Shown here: in pieces, positions 43,427-52,361 of the stretch
Layout: each line of letters starts with the position of its first letter
Position numbering within the stretch: the first letter of the stretch is position 1
NCBI RefSeq assembly: GCF_034627025.1
Contig: NZ_CP141048.1
Coordinates: forward strand, 3,882,001 to 3,946,000
Reading direction: 5' to 3'
Length of the DNA stretch: 64,000 nt
Source: Microvirga lotononidis
Lineage (GTDB): Bacteria; Pseudomonadota; Alphaproteobacteria; Rhizobiales; Beijerinckiaceae
The notes under the pieces: generated by a model
Database searches by the model: none
What the model saw: only the letters and a program-made list of their open reading frames with translations
What the model was told of the DNA's origin: nothing
Position numbers and translations under genes: made by a program

Positions 43427-44020
43427 TTACCGTCCCCGCGGTGTCTTCCGCGCGGTCTTGGAAGCGGCCTTGGCTGACTTCGCTGTCTTTGCGGACTTGG
43501 CGGGAGCCTTGCGGGCCGTCTTCGATGCTTGCCGGGCCATGCGAGGAGCCGTCTTCGGCAGCATCGGCAGGGACACGATGATGTAGGGCTGCTCCATATA
43601 GAAGAAGCCCGTCCTGGAATCCCTCACGACGACCCTGCGCCCTTCCTCGCTGCGGGAATCGTGAGCCTGGAAGAGGACGGGAAGAGGTCGATCGGATTCC
43701 AGATTCTCGACCATCATGTTCATGATCCGGTCGTTGCCGTTCATGCGGGGCTCATCGGACTCGTACTGATCCAGCTCGCCGATCAGTTTGAGCCATCGGT
43801 TGCGCGCCCGGGCATTCCAGAAGCCTCCGAGGTTGAGGACGGCAACGCAATCCCTGAAGGAGCGTCCTTTCCGAAAGATCTGGAACTCCTTTTGAAGGAT
43901 CCTCATCTCCTCGATGCCGCCGAAGGCTTCATCCGAGCCTTGAGAGGGGCCGAAGCGAAGATTCATGAGGTCGAATAATCCTGAGATGAAGATATCGTCC
44001 TCTTTCATGATGCGACCCAT
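43427..44020 (-). CDS. Hypothetical protein with histone-H1-like C-terminal tail
   Basis: 197 residues, no recognised domain. The N-terminal 150 residues are acidic/hydrophobic globular ('EDDIFISGLFDLMNLRFG', 'IFRKGRSFRDCVAVLNLGGF' and 'GNDRIMNMMVENLESDRPLP'). The last 35 or so are a Lys/Ala/Ser/Thr repeat with 'SKTARKAPAKSAKTAKSA' and 'KTARKTPRGR', like eukaryotic H1 or bacterial Hc1/PhaM-type tails. That suggests nucleic-acid or polyanion binding. The ATG at 44020 with GGAGGG upstream is preferred over a GTG directly before it. It is 13 bp from the methyltransferase gene, whose product might modify it (speculative). Confidence 0.65.
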   Translation of the reverse strand: MGRIMKEDDIFISGLFDLMNLRFGPSQGSDEAFGGIEEMRILQKEFQIFRKGRSFRDCVAVLNLGGFWNARARNRWLKLIGELDQYESDEPRMNGNDRIMNMMVENLESDRPLPVLFQAHDSRSEEGRRVVVRDSRTGFFYMEQPYIIVSLPMLPKTAPRMARQASKTARKAPAKSAKTAKSAKAASKTARKTPRGR

Positions 44021-44428
44021 CACACACCCTCCACTGTCTCAACGCGAAGATATTCCGTGAATGCAAATCGCATCAGTCGGGATAATAAATGTCAAGCTTA
44101 CTTTGCTAGTTACTTAGGGGCAAAAGAGTATTTCTCACAGAAAAATTCATCCCCGCGCCCCTATTATGCTGCGCCGGATAGATAGCAGCATTGTGCCGGC
44201 AATGCCTGTTCTCGGATGTGCCCTGATCGGCGAAAGCGATTGGAGAAAAGTGGCTGCCCGTTATTGCATTGTCCGCGCGTTAGGATTAAATAGAAGGATC
44301 AATTAATGAAATCTTGTTTCATCTTTCTTGGCCGATCGCCTTCTCCGAAGAGGAGAGCAGGCGATCCGTGCCTCTTCCGTTCAGTCGGCAATCTTACCGA
44401 CCTAGCCTGAAAGTTTCCGGTAGCGCCG
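44021..44428. other. AT-rich upstream region of the second RTX gene, with a possible small ORF
   Basis: Lower in GC than its surroundings, with long A/T runs at 44040-44310 fitting divergent promoters. A 34-codon frame at 44306-44410 (starting MKSCFIFLGRSPSPKR) has AAGGA 7 bp upstream of its ATG and ends 18 bp before the RTX gene. It could be a leader or chance. No terminator is evident. Confidence 0.4.
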
Positions 44429-46006
44429 ATGGCTCTCGTCACCTTCACCGACAATATGCGGCAAGGCCTCCGCCTGCAGGACTTCTTTACGGCGGTCGTG
44501 GGCTCGATCTCCTATGGAGAGGAGGACGAGCTGAAGATGGCGACGTTCCAAGTCAACGTCGATCACACGATCCTCGACATCGTCTATCGGGGTCCGTCCA
44601 TCGGCGAGACTTCGGGGCGTGTCTCTTCTCTGGAAGTGCGGCGCAGTGGTGAAACACTGCTCACTTATGCGAGCGGCTCGGTGTTGTTCGCCTACGATGG
44701 CGGGCTGAAGGAATTCCATGCAGGTGGCGCAGCGGCCGCGGCTTCGATCATGTGGGGGAGCGATCAGCTCAACGGCTCCGCGAATGGCGACTATCTTGAG
44801 GGGCATGCCGGAAACGATTATCTTAACGGCGGCCCGGGTGCGGATACGCTGGACGGCGGGGCGGGGAACGATACCTACATCGTTGATAATACGGATGATC
44901 GCGTCCTCGAAGCCGTCGGCGGCGGCTATGACGTTATCCTGACGAGCGTCAATTTCGCTTTGGCTGCCGATTCCGAGGTCGAGGAACTGAGAGCTGCCAG
45001 CGGGGCCAATCCTCTTTCGCTGATCGGCAACGATTTCTCGAATCTTATTGTTGGAACGTCAGGCAACGACTCGCTCGATGGCAAGGGAGGTGTCGATATC
45101 CTGATCGGTGGCGCCGGCGACGATCTTTATTTCGTCGATTCTTTCTTCGATGTCGTCGTGGAGGAGGCTGGTCAGGGCTATGACACGGTCATTGCCTATG
45201 CGTCGTATGCGTTGGGCGACAACATCGAAGTCCTGAAAGCAGCCGGGGGTGACCTCCCCATCAGCCTCACCGGAAATGCGCTCTCGAACGAGATCTTCGG
45301 CAACGCAGGCGCGAACGTCATTGACGGCCGCGATGGGGATGATCGGCTCTACGGCGACGGCGGCAATGATGTCATCTCCGGAGGAAGCGGGCAGGATGTC
45401 CTCTATGGGGGCATGGGCGACGATCTCCTCTCCGGGGGGGAAGGAAACGATCATCTCTTCGGCGATGTCGGCAACGATACGCTCGACGGCGGCGACGGCA
45501 ATGACGCCCTCTATGGCGGGACAGGACGGAATCTCCTGCTGGGGCTGGGCGGCAACGACACGCTGTATGGGGGCATGCACGCCGATACCCTGCTGGGTGG
45601 CGATGGCAACGACAGTCTTTACGGGGACGTCGGAAATGATTCTCTCGATGGCGGACCGGGCAACGACACGCTGAACGGCGGCTGGGGGCGCGATGTCTTC
45701 ATATTCAAAGACAAGCTGAACGCCAAAACCAATGTCGATACGATCAAGGACTTCGACGTCAAGGACGATACGATCCGCCTGGAGAACGGCATCTTCAAGA
45801 AGCTGGGGAAGGCCGGAAAGCTGAAACCGGACTTCTTCACCATTGCCAGCAAGGCACAGGACAAGAACGATTACCTGATCTACAACAAGAAGACCGGGTA
45901 CCTGTATTACGATGCTGACGGCTCCGGATCCAAGTCCAAAGCCGTCGTCTTCTCCAAGCTGAAATCCGGTCTCGCCATGACGGACAAGGATTTTTACATC
46001 ATTTAG
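44429..46006 (+). CDS. RTX calcium-binding protein, 525 residues
   Basis: The N-terminal 110 residues have no recognised domain ('VTFTDNMRQGLRLQDFF' start). Two roughly 90-residue modules follow, each with 'GNDTYIVD/GDDLYFVD', 'VEEAGQGYDTV' and 'LSLIGN/ISLTGN', the pattern of repeats found in large alphaproteobacterial calcium-binding proteins. A dense RTX array (about residues 288-421, GGxGxDxL repeats) then leads into a C-terminal region starting 'GRDVFIFKDKLNAKTNVDTI' and ending 'DKDFYII'. There is no Sec signal, so type I secretion is expected. The role is unknown (matrix or adhesin). ATG at 44429, weak ribosome site. No exporter nearby. Confidence 0.88.
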   Translation: MALVTFTDNMRQGLRLQDFFTAVVGSISYGEEDELKMATFQVNVDHTILDIVYRGPSIGETSGRVSSLEVRRSGETLLTYASGSVLFAYDGGLKEFHAGGAAAAASIMWGSDQLNGSANGDYLEGHAGNDYLNGGPGADTLDGGAGNDTYIVDNTDDRVLEAVGGGYDVILTSVNFALAADSEVEELRAASGANPLSLIGNDFSNLIVGTSGNDSLDGKGGVDILIGGAGDDLYFVDSFFDVVVEEAGQGYDTVIAYASYALGDNIEVLKAAGGDLPISLTGNALSNEIFGNAGANVIDGRDGDDRLYGDGGNDVISGGSGQDVLYGGMGDDLLSGGEGNDHLFGDVGNDTLDGGDGNDALYGGTGRNLLLGLGGNDTLYGGMHADTLLGGDGNDSLYGDVGNDSLDGGPGNDTLNGGWGRDVFIFKDKLNAKTNVDTIKDFDVKDDTIRLENGIFKKLGKAGKLKPDFFTIASKAQDKNDYLIYNKKTGYLYYDADGSGSKSKAVVFSKLKSGLAMTDKDFYII

Positions 46007-46065
46007 AACGCCGGCTTTAAACCCGATTGGTGCAGGCGTGTCCGTTGAGCGGACGTCCCTTACGC

Positions 46066-46524
46066 TTACTGGCAGACATCGACCCAATCGGCGCCCACGA
46101 GCTTTGCCATCCTTTCCGGGTGAATCCGCACGGCCGTGTGGATCGAGCCTGCCGCCGGGACCACTTCGTCGAAGGCCTTCAGGGAAATGTCGCAATAGAC
46201 CGGGAGCGGCGTTGCCAATCCGAAGGGGCATACGCCGCCGACAGGGTGTCCCGTAAGCGCCTGAACCTGTTCTGCATCCAGCATCGAGGCCTTGCCACCG
46301 AATGTCGCCTTGACCTTGCGATTGTCGAGGCGGGCCGTGCCGCTCGTGACCACCAGAAAGCTCTTCTCTCCCACACGCAGTGAGAGCGTCTTGGCGATCT
46401 TTTCCGGTCCGACCCCATGGGCTTCCGCCGCCTGAGTGACCGTGGCGGTGCTGGTCTCCATCTCGATGATCTCGATATCCGGTGCGTTTTGGGCGAGGAA
46501 GGCGCGAACCGATTCAAGGCTCAT
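46066..46524 (-). CDS. ybaK: YbaK/EbsC-type aminoacyl-tRNA deacylase
   Basis: 152 residues, one YbaK domain. The conserved blocks are 'STATVTQAAEAHGVGPEKIA', 'KTLSLRVGEKSFLVVTSGTA', 'LDNRKVKATFGGKASMLDAE', 'GHPVGGVCPFGLATPLPVYC' and 'SIHTAVRIHPERMAKLVGAD'. Such proteins hydrolyse mischarged Cys- or Ala-tRNAPro in trans. The Lys in the 'PEKIAKTL' region is the expected key residue. I chose the ATG at 46524, with AAGGAG 10 bp upstream. It is convergent with the second RTX gene. Confidence 0.9.
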   Translation of the reverse strand: MSLESVRAFLAQNAPDIEIIEMETSTATVTQAAEAHGVGPEKIAKTLSLRVGEKSFLVVTSGTARLDNRKVKATFGGKASMLDAEQVQALTGHPVGGVCPFGLATPLPVYCDISLKAFDEVVPAAGSIHTAVRIHPERMAKLVGADWVDVCQ

Positions 46525-46661
46525 GGTCGAGAGGCTCCTTTGCTGAAAGGCTGGAGCGGGCGACATACCATGAGTGAGCGCCCGACGCGACAACGTCAGG
46601 ATCGCCGCCGCTCCGCCGCCACGCAAAGAGGAGAGGTGATCCCACGTGAGGAGAAGCAGTT

Positions 46662-47516
46662 CTAGCGTTCGCTTTCGGGATAATCGGCGCCGCGGCTCGT
46701 CTCCGCCCAGGCCTCGACCTCCGCGAGCGTTTCCTTCAGCTTCTCCCGCACTCCGTCGAGCGCGATAGCGCCCAGGACCAGATGCTTGGGCGGATTCTGA
46801 GCTTCGACGGCCTTGATGATGGCTTGTGCCGCGCGGACGGGATCGCCCGGCTGCTTGCCACTGTAGTCCGCCGTGGTTTCGAGGCGGGCACCGACGGTGT
46901 CCTGGTAGTCGGAAATCGTCGGGCGCCGCTGCTGAAGGGAACGGCCCGCCCAATCGGTGCGGAAAGGCCCTGGCTCGACGCAGGTCACCTTGATCCCGAG
47001 CGGAGCGACTTCCTTGGAGAGTGCATCCGACAGGCCCTCGACCGCATGCTTGGTGGCGGCATAATAGCCGGAGCCCGAATAGCCGATGAAGCCCGCCTGC
47101 GACGAAATGTTGACGATGTGTCCGTGCCGGCGGGCGCGCATGCCGGGAAGCACTGCACGAGTCATGGCGGCAAGGCCGAAGACGTTCGTCTCGAATTGCG
47201 CGCGGATCTCCGCGTCGTCGCCTTCTTCGATGGAGGCCTGATAGCCATAGCCGGCATTGTTTACGAGGACATCGATGGCGCCGAAACGCTCTTCGGCTGC
47301 TTTGACGGCGGGAGCGATGTCGTCATTGCTCGTGACGTCGAGCGACAGGGCGAGCGCCCTCTCCTCGTAGCCCTGGGTCAGGTCCTGGACCCGTCCAACG
47401 TCGCGTGCGGTCACGACCGCGCGCCAGCCCCGCTTGAGGACCAGCTGGGCTAGTTCACGCCCGAATCCGGTGGAGCAGCCCGTGATGAACCAGACGGGAT
47501 TCTCGTTGAGCGGCAT
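46662..47516 (-). CDS. Short-chain dehydrogenase/reductase
   Basis: 284 residues, classical SDR of the oxidoreductase/retinol-type group. Cofactor loop 'WFITGCSTGFGRELA' (TGxxxGxG), 'NNAGYG', catalytic Ser in 'INISSQAG' type strand, and Tyr/Lys in 'YYAATKHAVEGLSDALSKEV'. The NADP/NAD preference is not clear. Substrates of this subgroup are usually unknown. It stands alone on the minus strand, 137 bp upstream of the YbaK gene and 102 bp downstream of the isoaspartyl peptidase gene. It may be a trailing gene of that operon, but the gap is larger than elsewhere in it. Confidence 0.87.
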   Translation of the reverse strand: MPLNENPVWFITGCSTGFGRELAQLVLKRGWRAVVTARDVGRVQDLTQGYEERALALSLDVTSNDDIAPAVKAAEERFGAIDVLVNNAGYGYQASIEEGDDAEIRAQFETNVFGLAAMTRAVLPGMRARRHGHIVNISSQAGFIGYSGSGYYAATKHAVEGLSDALSKEVAPLGIKVTCVEPGPFRTDWAGRSLQQRRPTISDYQDTVGARLETTADYSGKQPGDPVRAAQAIIKAVEAQNPPKHLVLGAIALDGVREKLKETLAEVEAWAETSRGADYPESER

Positions 47517-47618
47517 GGGACATTCCTCTTCAGGGCAGGTTCGCGACGGGGGAGATATAGGCGCTTCCCAGGGCAGGGGAACCCCACGGTTCCCGTCGCG
47601 TCGACGCGGTCCTCGTGC

Positions 47619-48602
47619 TCATATCCGTCCGAAATCGACGAGGGGCTCGTCGTATATCGCCGTCAGCAGCCTACCGTCGCCCTTGACCATGCCGCGATAC
47701 ATGCCGGAGCAGTTGAAGGGCAGGGACACATTGCCCGCGTGATCGACCGCGACGATGCCGCCAGAACCTCCCGCCGGCGCCAGCATGTCGATCACCACGG
47801 CGTGGGACGCTTTTTCGAGGGACTGGCCCGCATAACGCATGCGGGAGGCGATCTCATGAGCCGCCGCATAGCGGATGAAGATCTCGCCGTGGCCCGTCGC
47901 CGAAATGGCACAGGTCTCGTTGTCCGCCCAGGTTCCGGCGCCGATCACCGGGCTGTCGCCGACGCGCCCCGGCGCCTTCGCGGTCATGCCTCCGGTGGAG
48001 GTCGCTGCAGCAAGGTTCCCGTGGCGATCACGGGCAACCGCGCCGACCGTGCCGTGCTTGCGCGACTCGTCCTGGTCGTCAGCGCCGCTGTTGCGCATGG
48101 CGAGCGTTTCCTGCAGCGCATTCCAGCGCTGCTCGGTGAAGAAATAGGAAGGTTCCTCGAAGGCAAGGCCCTGCTTGCGGCAGAACTCCATGGCGCTTTC
48201 GCCGATGAGGATCACGTGGCCGGAATGCTCCATCACGGCGCGGGCGGCGAGAACCGGGTTGCGCGGACCGCAGATGCCCGCGACGGCACCGGCCGACCGG
48301 TCTCGGCCGTCCATGACGGCGGCGTCCATCTCCTGCTTGCCGGCCGAGGTATAGACGGCCCCGCGCCCGGCATTGAAGAGCGGCTCGTCCTCGAGCGCCA
48401 TGACGGCGGCCGAGACGGCATCGAGCGCTGCGCCACCATCGGCTAGAACGGTGCGGCCGGCGTCCAGGGCGCGGCGCAGGCCTGCATGATAGGCGGCCTC
48501 CCGTTCCGGCGTCATCTTGCTGCGAAGGATCGTTCCCGCGCCGCCATGGATCGCGAGGGCGAAATCGTTGTCGGAGGTCGTGCTGCCGGTCATGGTGTTC
48601 AC
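47619..48602 (-). CDS. iaaA: Isoaspartyl peptidase / L-asparaginase (plant type)
   Basis: 327 residues, N-terminal-nucleophile Ntn hydrolase of the Asparaginase_2 family. The proenzyme splits itself before the Thr in 'KHGTVGAVA' (Thr185 from this start), giving an alpha and a beta chain. The substrate loop 'ALAIHGGAGTI', 'FNAGRGAV', 'STGGMTAKAPGRVGDSPVIG' and 'TGHGE' are the family blocks. It removes beta-aspartyl residues from isoaspartyl dipeptides and hydrolyses asparagine. GTG start overlapping the P1 peptidase stop (GTGA at 48599-48602); an ATG nine bases on is an alternative. It is the last enzyme of the GntR operon. Confidence 0.92.
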   Translation of the reverse strand: MNTMTGSTTSDNDFALAIHGGAGTILRSKMTPEREAAYHAGLRRALDAGRTVLADGGAALDAVSAAVMALEDEPLFNAGRGAVYTSAGKQEMDAAVMDGRDRSAGAVAGICGPRNPVLAARAVMEHSGHVILIGESAMEFCRKQGLAFEEPSYFFTEQRWNALQETLAMRNSGADDQDESRKHGTVGAVARDRHGNLAAATSTGGMTAKAPGRVGDSPVIGAGTWADNETCAISATGHGEIFIRYAAAHEIASRMRYAGQSLEKASHAVVIDMLAPAGGSGGIVAVDHAGNVSLPFNCSGMYRGMVKGDGRLLTAIYDEPLVDFGRI

Positions 48603-49657
48603 GCTTCGGGTGAGAGGGATTTCAAAGTGTCGAAGAGACCCGGACGCTGATGGCCCGAGCGGCCGGTCATGGAGCCCGCGGCGAGGAGTGCGTCGAGCAC
48701 GGCCTCCTGCGTCGCATCGGCCATGGCTTCGAAGAGGAGATCGATGCGATCCTCGTTGAGAACATGGAGGCCAACGAGAGCCGCCTTCTCGTCGTGGGAC
48801 AGGATGTTGGCCGTGGTGAAGCCGAGGGCGATGTCGCCGCTGCCATGTCCCCAGAAGGATCCCAGGCGCGCCAGCCCGACGCCGGAGCGGCGGATGACGC
48901 GCTTGATCTGTCGATCGCTCAGCGGAATATCCGTGGCGGCGACGATGATGATGGAGCCCTTCTCCGTCGACCTTCCATCGAGGGTAGACGGCGAAACGCT
49001 CCTGCCGTCGGGCAATCGAAGGTCTCCGGAGCGACCGAAATTCGACAGAACGAGCACGCCGAGATGATAGTGCCGGCCGTCGAGGTCCAGACGGCGGGAG
49101 GACGTGCCGATTCCTCCCTTGAACCCGAACGTGCTCATCCCGCAGCCGGCCCCGACGGAGCCGACGGCGAACTGCGATGACGCATTCGCCAGTGCCGCGC
49201 GCGCGTGGGCCTCGGTGACGGCCAGAGCCTGAATGTCGTTCAGATAGCCGTCATTGCACTCGAACACGACCGGGTTCACGGTGGCGGTCTCGCGGCCGAT
49301 ATCCGGGTTCTGCTCGATGGCATGGCGCACGAGGGCGGTGCAGCATGTGCCGACCGACAGGGTGTTGGTGAGGAGAATGGGCGTCTCGAGGGTGCCCAAC
49401 TCCTCCACCTGAACGAGGCCGGCGCTTTTGCCGAAACCGTTCAGGACGTGAACGGCCGCGATAGGCTTCTCCCGATAGAGATTGCCGCCATGGGGCACGA
49501 TAGCCGTCACCCCGGTGCGAATGTCGCCATCGATCAGCGTCCGATGTCCGACGAGCACGCCCGGGACATCGGCAATGCTGTTGAGCGCACCGGCAGGCAG
49601 GTTGCCGCAGGCGAAGCCGAGGTCCCGAGCGCGGGGGGCGGCGCTCATCAGGCGCAT
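48599..49657 (-). CDS. P1/DmpA family self-processing aminopeptidase
   Basis: 352 residues, Ntn-like fold of the DmpA/BapA/NylC family. Blocks 'DVPGVLVGHRTLIDGDIRTG', 'GFGKSAGLVQVEELGTLETP', 'NDGYLNDIQALAVTEAH' and 'GVGAGCGMSTFGFKGGIGTS' lead to the autocleavage site Gly-Ser in 'EKGSIIIVAATDIPLS' (Ser235 from this start). Family members release N-terminal amino acids, including beta-amino acids or D-residues, or cleave amide oligomers. Start uncertain: ATG at 49657 (overlapping the deacetylase gene by 10 bp) or ATG at 49648 (TGATG overlap). It is coupled to the isoaspartyl peptidase gene downstream. Confidence 0.9.
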   Translation of the reverse strand: MRLMSAAPRARDLGFACGNLPAGALNSIADVPGVLVGHRTLIDGDIRTGVTAIVPHGGNLYREKPIAAVHVLNGFGKSAGLVQVEELGTLETPILLTNTLSVGTCCTALVRHAIEQNPDIGRETATVNPVVFECNDGYLNDIQALAVTEAHARAALANASSQFAVGSVGAGCGMSTFGFKGGIGTSSRRLDLDGRHYHLGVLVLSNFGRSGDLRLPDGRSVSPSTLDGRSTEKGSIIIVAATDIPLSDRQIKRVIRRSGVGLARLGSFWGHGSGDIALGFTTANILSHDEKAALVGLHVLNEDRIDLLFEAMADATQEAVLDALLAAGSMTGRSGHQRPGLFDTLKSLSPEA

Positions 49658-50544
49658 TCCGCCTTAACGAAGGCTGCAATCTCCGCGTGGGTGGCGACCC
49701 ACACGTCGGAGCGGCGCGTGACCTCCTCCAGGAGCTTTTCGAGGATCCAGATGCGCGAGCGGTAGCCGGTGACGTGCGGATGCATGGTCAGCAGGAACAG
49801 CCCGCCTTCCTCGTAGGCCCGTTCGAACTCGCGGAAGAAGATGTCGAAGACGGCGGTCGGCGGCGTGTGCGGCCGCAGGCCGTTGAAGCGGTGCATGTTG
49901 AAATACACCGCGTCGTCGCGGATCCATTCCACGGGCAGCTCCACGATGCCCGTGGGCTCGCCCTGTTCCACAAGCTCATAAGGGTCGTCGTCGGCCATGA
50001 GCGACGAATCGTAGAGGAGCCCGAGCTCCCGTTCGATGCGCAACGTGGTGGGGCTGAAATCCCAGGACGGGGTGCGCAGGCCCACGGGCCGCACGCCGGT
50101 GACCTTCTCCAGGGTGTCCGCCGCGCGGAACATCAGGTCCCGCTCGATCTCGTAAGGAAGCTGACTGTTGAGTTCGTGGATCCAGCCATGAATGCCGATT
50201 TCATGGCCTTCCGCGACGACCCGGCGCTGCTCGTCCTCGTACAGGAGGGCTGCGACGGCCGGAACGAAGAAGGTCGCCTTAGCGTCGTATTTGGCGAGCG
50301 CGTTAAGGATGCGCGGGACGCCCTGCCGATTGCCGTATTGACCTTGTGACATGCGGCCGATGGACTTACCGCCATCGCGCAGTTCGTTCGTCTCGTGATC
50401 CGAATCGAAGGAGAACGCGACGGCGCAGCGGGCACCGTTTTTCCACTTGGCGGGTTTCATGGAGCGGCCGGCGCGCACATGATCCACCTTGCTGCGCCAC
50501 GTCTGCTCGTCCCAACCCCATGGCTGGCTGCTGATATCGTCCAT
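49648..50544 (-). CDS. Polysaccharide-deacetylase-fold hydrolase (PuuE-like)
   Basis: 298 residues, NodB-type deacetylase fold. Metal-site blocks are 'AFSFDSDHETNELR' (Asp/Asp with the following His), 'GHEIGIHGWIHELN' (His-x-x-x-His) and 'RTPSWDFSPTT'. These resemble PuuE allantoinases and cyclic imidase relatives, so the substrate may be a ring amide rather than a polysaccharide. There is no signal peptide, fitting a cytosolic metabolic enzyme. ATG at 50544. It sits 48 bp after the SDR gene, inside the GntR operon, alongside a creatininase-like gene that would attack a similar bond type. Confidence 0.85.
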   Translation of the reverse strand: MDDISSQPWGWDEQTWRSKVDHVRAGRSMKPAKWKNGARCAVAFSFDSDHETNELRDGGKSIGRMSQGQYGNRQGVPRILNALAKYDAKATFFVPAVAALLYEDEQRRVVAEGHEIGIHGWIHELNSQLPYEIERDLMFRAADTLEKVTGVRPVGLRTPSWDFSPTTLRIERELGLLYDSSLMADDDPYELVEQGEPTGIVELPVEWIRDDAVYFNMHRFNGLRPHTPPTAVFDIFFREFERAYEEGGLFLLTMHPHVTGYRSRIWILEKLLEEVTRRSDVWVATHAEIAAFVKAECA

Positions 50545-50592
50545 GATTCTTCCTTAAATTCTTTCGTTCGAAATCTATTCGCTGGTCCCGGC

Positions 50593-51348
50593 TCAGGAGC
50601 GTCCGCCGTCGGCGGAGATGATCTGACCCGAAATCCAGGAGGCCGCGTCGGAAACCAGGAACATCACCGCGTTGGCGATGTCCTGCGGATAGCCCAGGCG
50701 CCGTGTGTGGATGCTCTCCACCAGGCGAGCTTGGCCCTCCGGTCCGTAGCTCTCCCACTGGCGCTGCGTTGCCGGATTCGACAGCACGAAGCCCGGAGCC
50801 ACGCTGTTGACGGTGATCCCGTGCGGACCGAGTTCGAAGCTGAGCTGCTTCGTCAGTCCGACAAGGGCATGCTTCGAGGCCGTATAGGCCTGGATGCCGG
50901 TCAGGCTCGGGCGAAGGCCGGCGCCGGACGAGATGTTGACGATGCGGCCGGACTTCTGGCGCTTCATGTGTGGCGCTACGGCCTGCGAGCACCAGAAGGC
51001 GCCATGCACATTGGCTTCGAAGAGCACGAGCCAATCCTGCTCGCTCACTTCTTCGATGGGCTTTGCGACCTGCCCGCGAACACCGCCGGCGCAGTTGACG
51101 AGGATGTCGATGCCGCCGAGGCTTTCCGCCATCTCGTCGAAGACGCGGCCGACCGCAGCGCGATCGGCGAGGTCGAGGGTGCGGGTCGCCTTGGCTCCGG
51201 CCTCCGCGGCCACGCGCAGGCCGGCCTCATCCATGTCGAGCGCCCAGACATGGGCGCCCTCGGCCGCGAGGCATTGGACGATGCTTCGCCCGATCCCCTG
51301 GGCCGCTCCGGTCACGGCGACACGGCGATTGGTGAAATCCAGGATCAT
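50593..51348 (-). CDS. SDR oxidoreductase of the GntR operon
   Basis: 251 residues, FabG-like classical SDR. Motifs: 'VAVTGAAQGIGRSIV' (TGxxxGIG), Asp in 'VWALDMDEAG', suggesting NAD preference, 'LVNCAGG', Ser in 'IVNISSGAGL' and 'YTASKHALVGL' (YxxxK). C-terminal 'ASWISGQIISADGG' is typical. It would oxidise a hydroxy compound or reduce a ketone in the catabolic path. Start overlaps the stop of the ketopantoate-reductase-like gene (ATGA at 51345-51348). Confidence 0.88.
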   Translation of the reverse strand: MILDFTNRRVAVTGAAQGIGRSIVQCLAAEGAHVWALDMDEAGLRVAAEAGAKATRTLDLADRAAVGRVFDEMAESLGGIDILVNCAGGVRGQVAKPIEEVSEQDWLVLFEANVHGAFWCSQAVAPHMKRQKSGRIVNISSGAGLRPSLTGIQAYTASKHALVGLTKQLSFELGPHGITVNSVAPGFVLSNPATQRQWESYGPEGQARLVESIHTRRLGYPQDIANAVMFLVSDAASWISGQIISADGGRS

Positions 51349-52361
51349 GGCGTCAGCATCTCGTCGAGGGTGGACCAGGATTGTTCGCGCCGTCCGTCCT
51401 CGATGTCGTGGATCAGCGCGACGAGCCTGCTGATGGCAGGCGTGGGAATGCCGGCTTCCTGGCCGAGGGTTGCGATGATGGCGATCTGCGCATCCACTTC
51501 GGTCTTGCGCTTGCGGACCGCAAGATCGCGCCAGATGCCGGAATGGGTCTTCGCCGTGTGCCGGTTGAACTCGGCCATGTCGGCGACGGAACGGCGCGCG
51601 GCCGCCTCGTCGGCTCCGGGCATGAAGGCGTCGGGATCGAACCCATTGAAGCCCAACGGCTCCACGCCACGAGCCTTCGCGACAGCCATGACCTCCTGGC
51701 CGAGACGGTGGTAGACAGGGAAATGACGCTCGGAGGCGAGGTTCTCCGACATCGACGCGTTGGTCAGTGCCGTGGCGAACAGCAGCGAGCCGTAGCCGAG
51801 CTTGCCCCAGAGATAGCCCCAGATGTTGTCGGTGAGCACGGCTTTCGGCTCGAAGATCGACAGAAGACGATGGTAGTCGCGGATGACATCCGTCGTCTGC
51901 CTGTCAAGCCCGCCGACGGCCACCGCGGCGCGGTTTCCGAACAGGATGCGGCCGGGTTCGAGCCAGTCGGCGCCGAAATTGACGAAGCAGCCGATGGTGC
52001 GTTCGGCGCCGATCTCTTCCGCGATGACGATCTCGTTCAGCCCGTTCTGCGCCGACAGCACGGTGCCGTTCTGGGCCAAGTGCGGCTTCAGGGCGCGCAC
52101 CGCGTCGCGGGTGTGATGCGCCTTGACAGCCAGGATGATGCGCCGGAACTGCCCTTCGACCTCATCAGGGCGAACGGCCTTCACGGCCTGCCGGAAGGTC
52201 TCGACCGGTCCCTCAATGAAGAGGCCGTCGCGGTTCATGGCGTCCACATGCGGCTCGACGATGTCGACGAGCAGCACGTCCTCGCCGGCGCGGGCGAGAT
52301 AGGCGCCGAGCGTTCCGCCGATGGCGCCGGCGCCCCAGATCAGAATGGTGTTCTCGTTCAT
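51345..52361 (-). CDS. Ketopantoate reductase-like (ApbA/PanE family) enzyme
   Basis: 338 residues. N-terminal Rossmann loop 'ILIWGAGAIGGTLGAYLARA' (GxGxxG), 'IILAVKAHHTRDAVRAL' (Lys of the family), 'VLSAQNGLNE' and the C-terminal ApbA_C domain with 'KLGYGSLLFATALTNASM' (catalytic Lys) and 'HSGIWRDLAVRKRKTEVDAQ' (Glu). It reduces a 2-keto acid such as a ketopantoate analogue to a 2-hydroxy acid. Given its context it is more likely a catabolic relative than the pantothenate enzyme. Its start shares one base with the creatininase stop (TAATG at 52359-52363), and its stop overlaps the SDR. Confidence 0.85.
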   Translation of the reverse strand: MNENTILIWGAGAIGGTLGAYLARAGEDVLLVDIVEPHVDAMNRDGLFIEGPVETFRQAVKAVRPDEVEGQFRRIILAVKAHHTRDAVRALKPHLAQNGTVLSAQNGLNEIVIAEEIGAERTIGCFVNFGADWLEPGRILFGNRAAVAVGGLDRQTTDVIRDYHRLLSIFEPKAVLTDNIWGYLWGKLGYGSLLFATALTNASMSENLASERHFPVYHRLGQEVMAVAKARGVEPLGFNGFDPDAFMPGADEAAARRSVADMAEFNRHTAKTHSGIWRDLAVRKRKTEVDAQIAIIATLGQEAGIPTPAISRLVALIHDIEDGRREQSWSTLDEMLTP

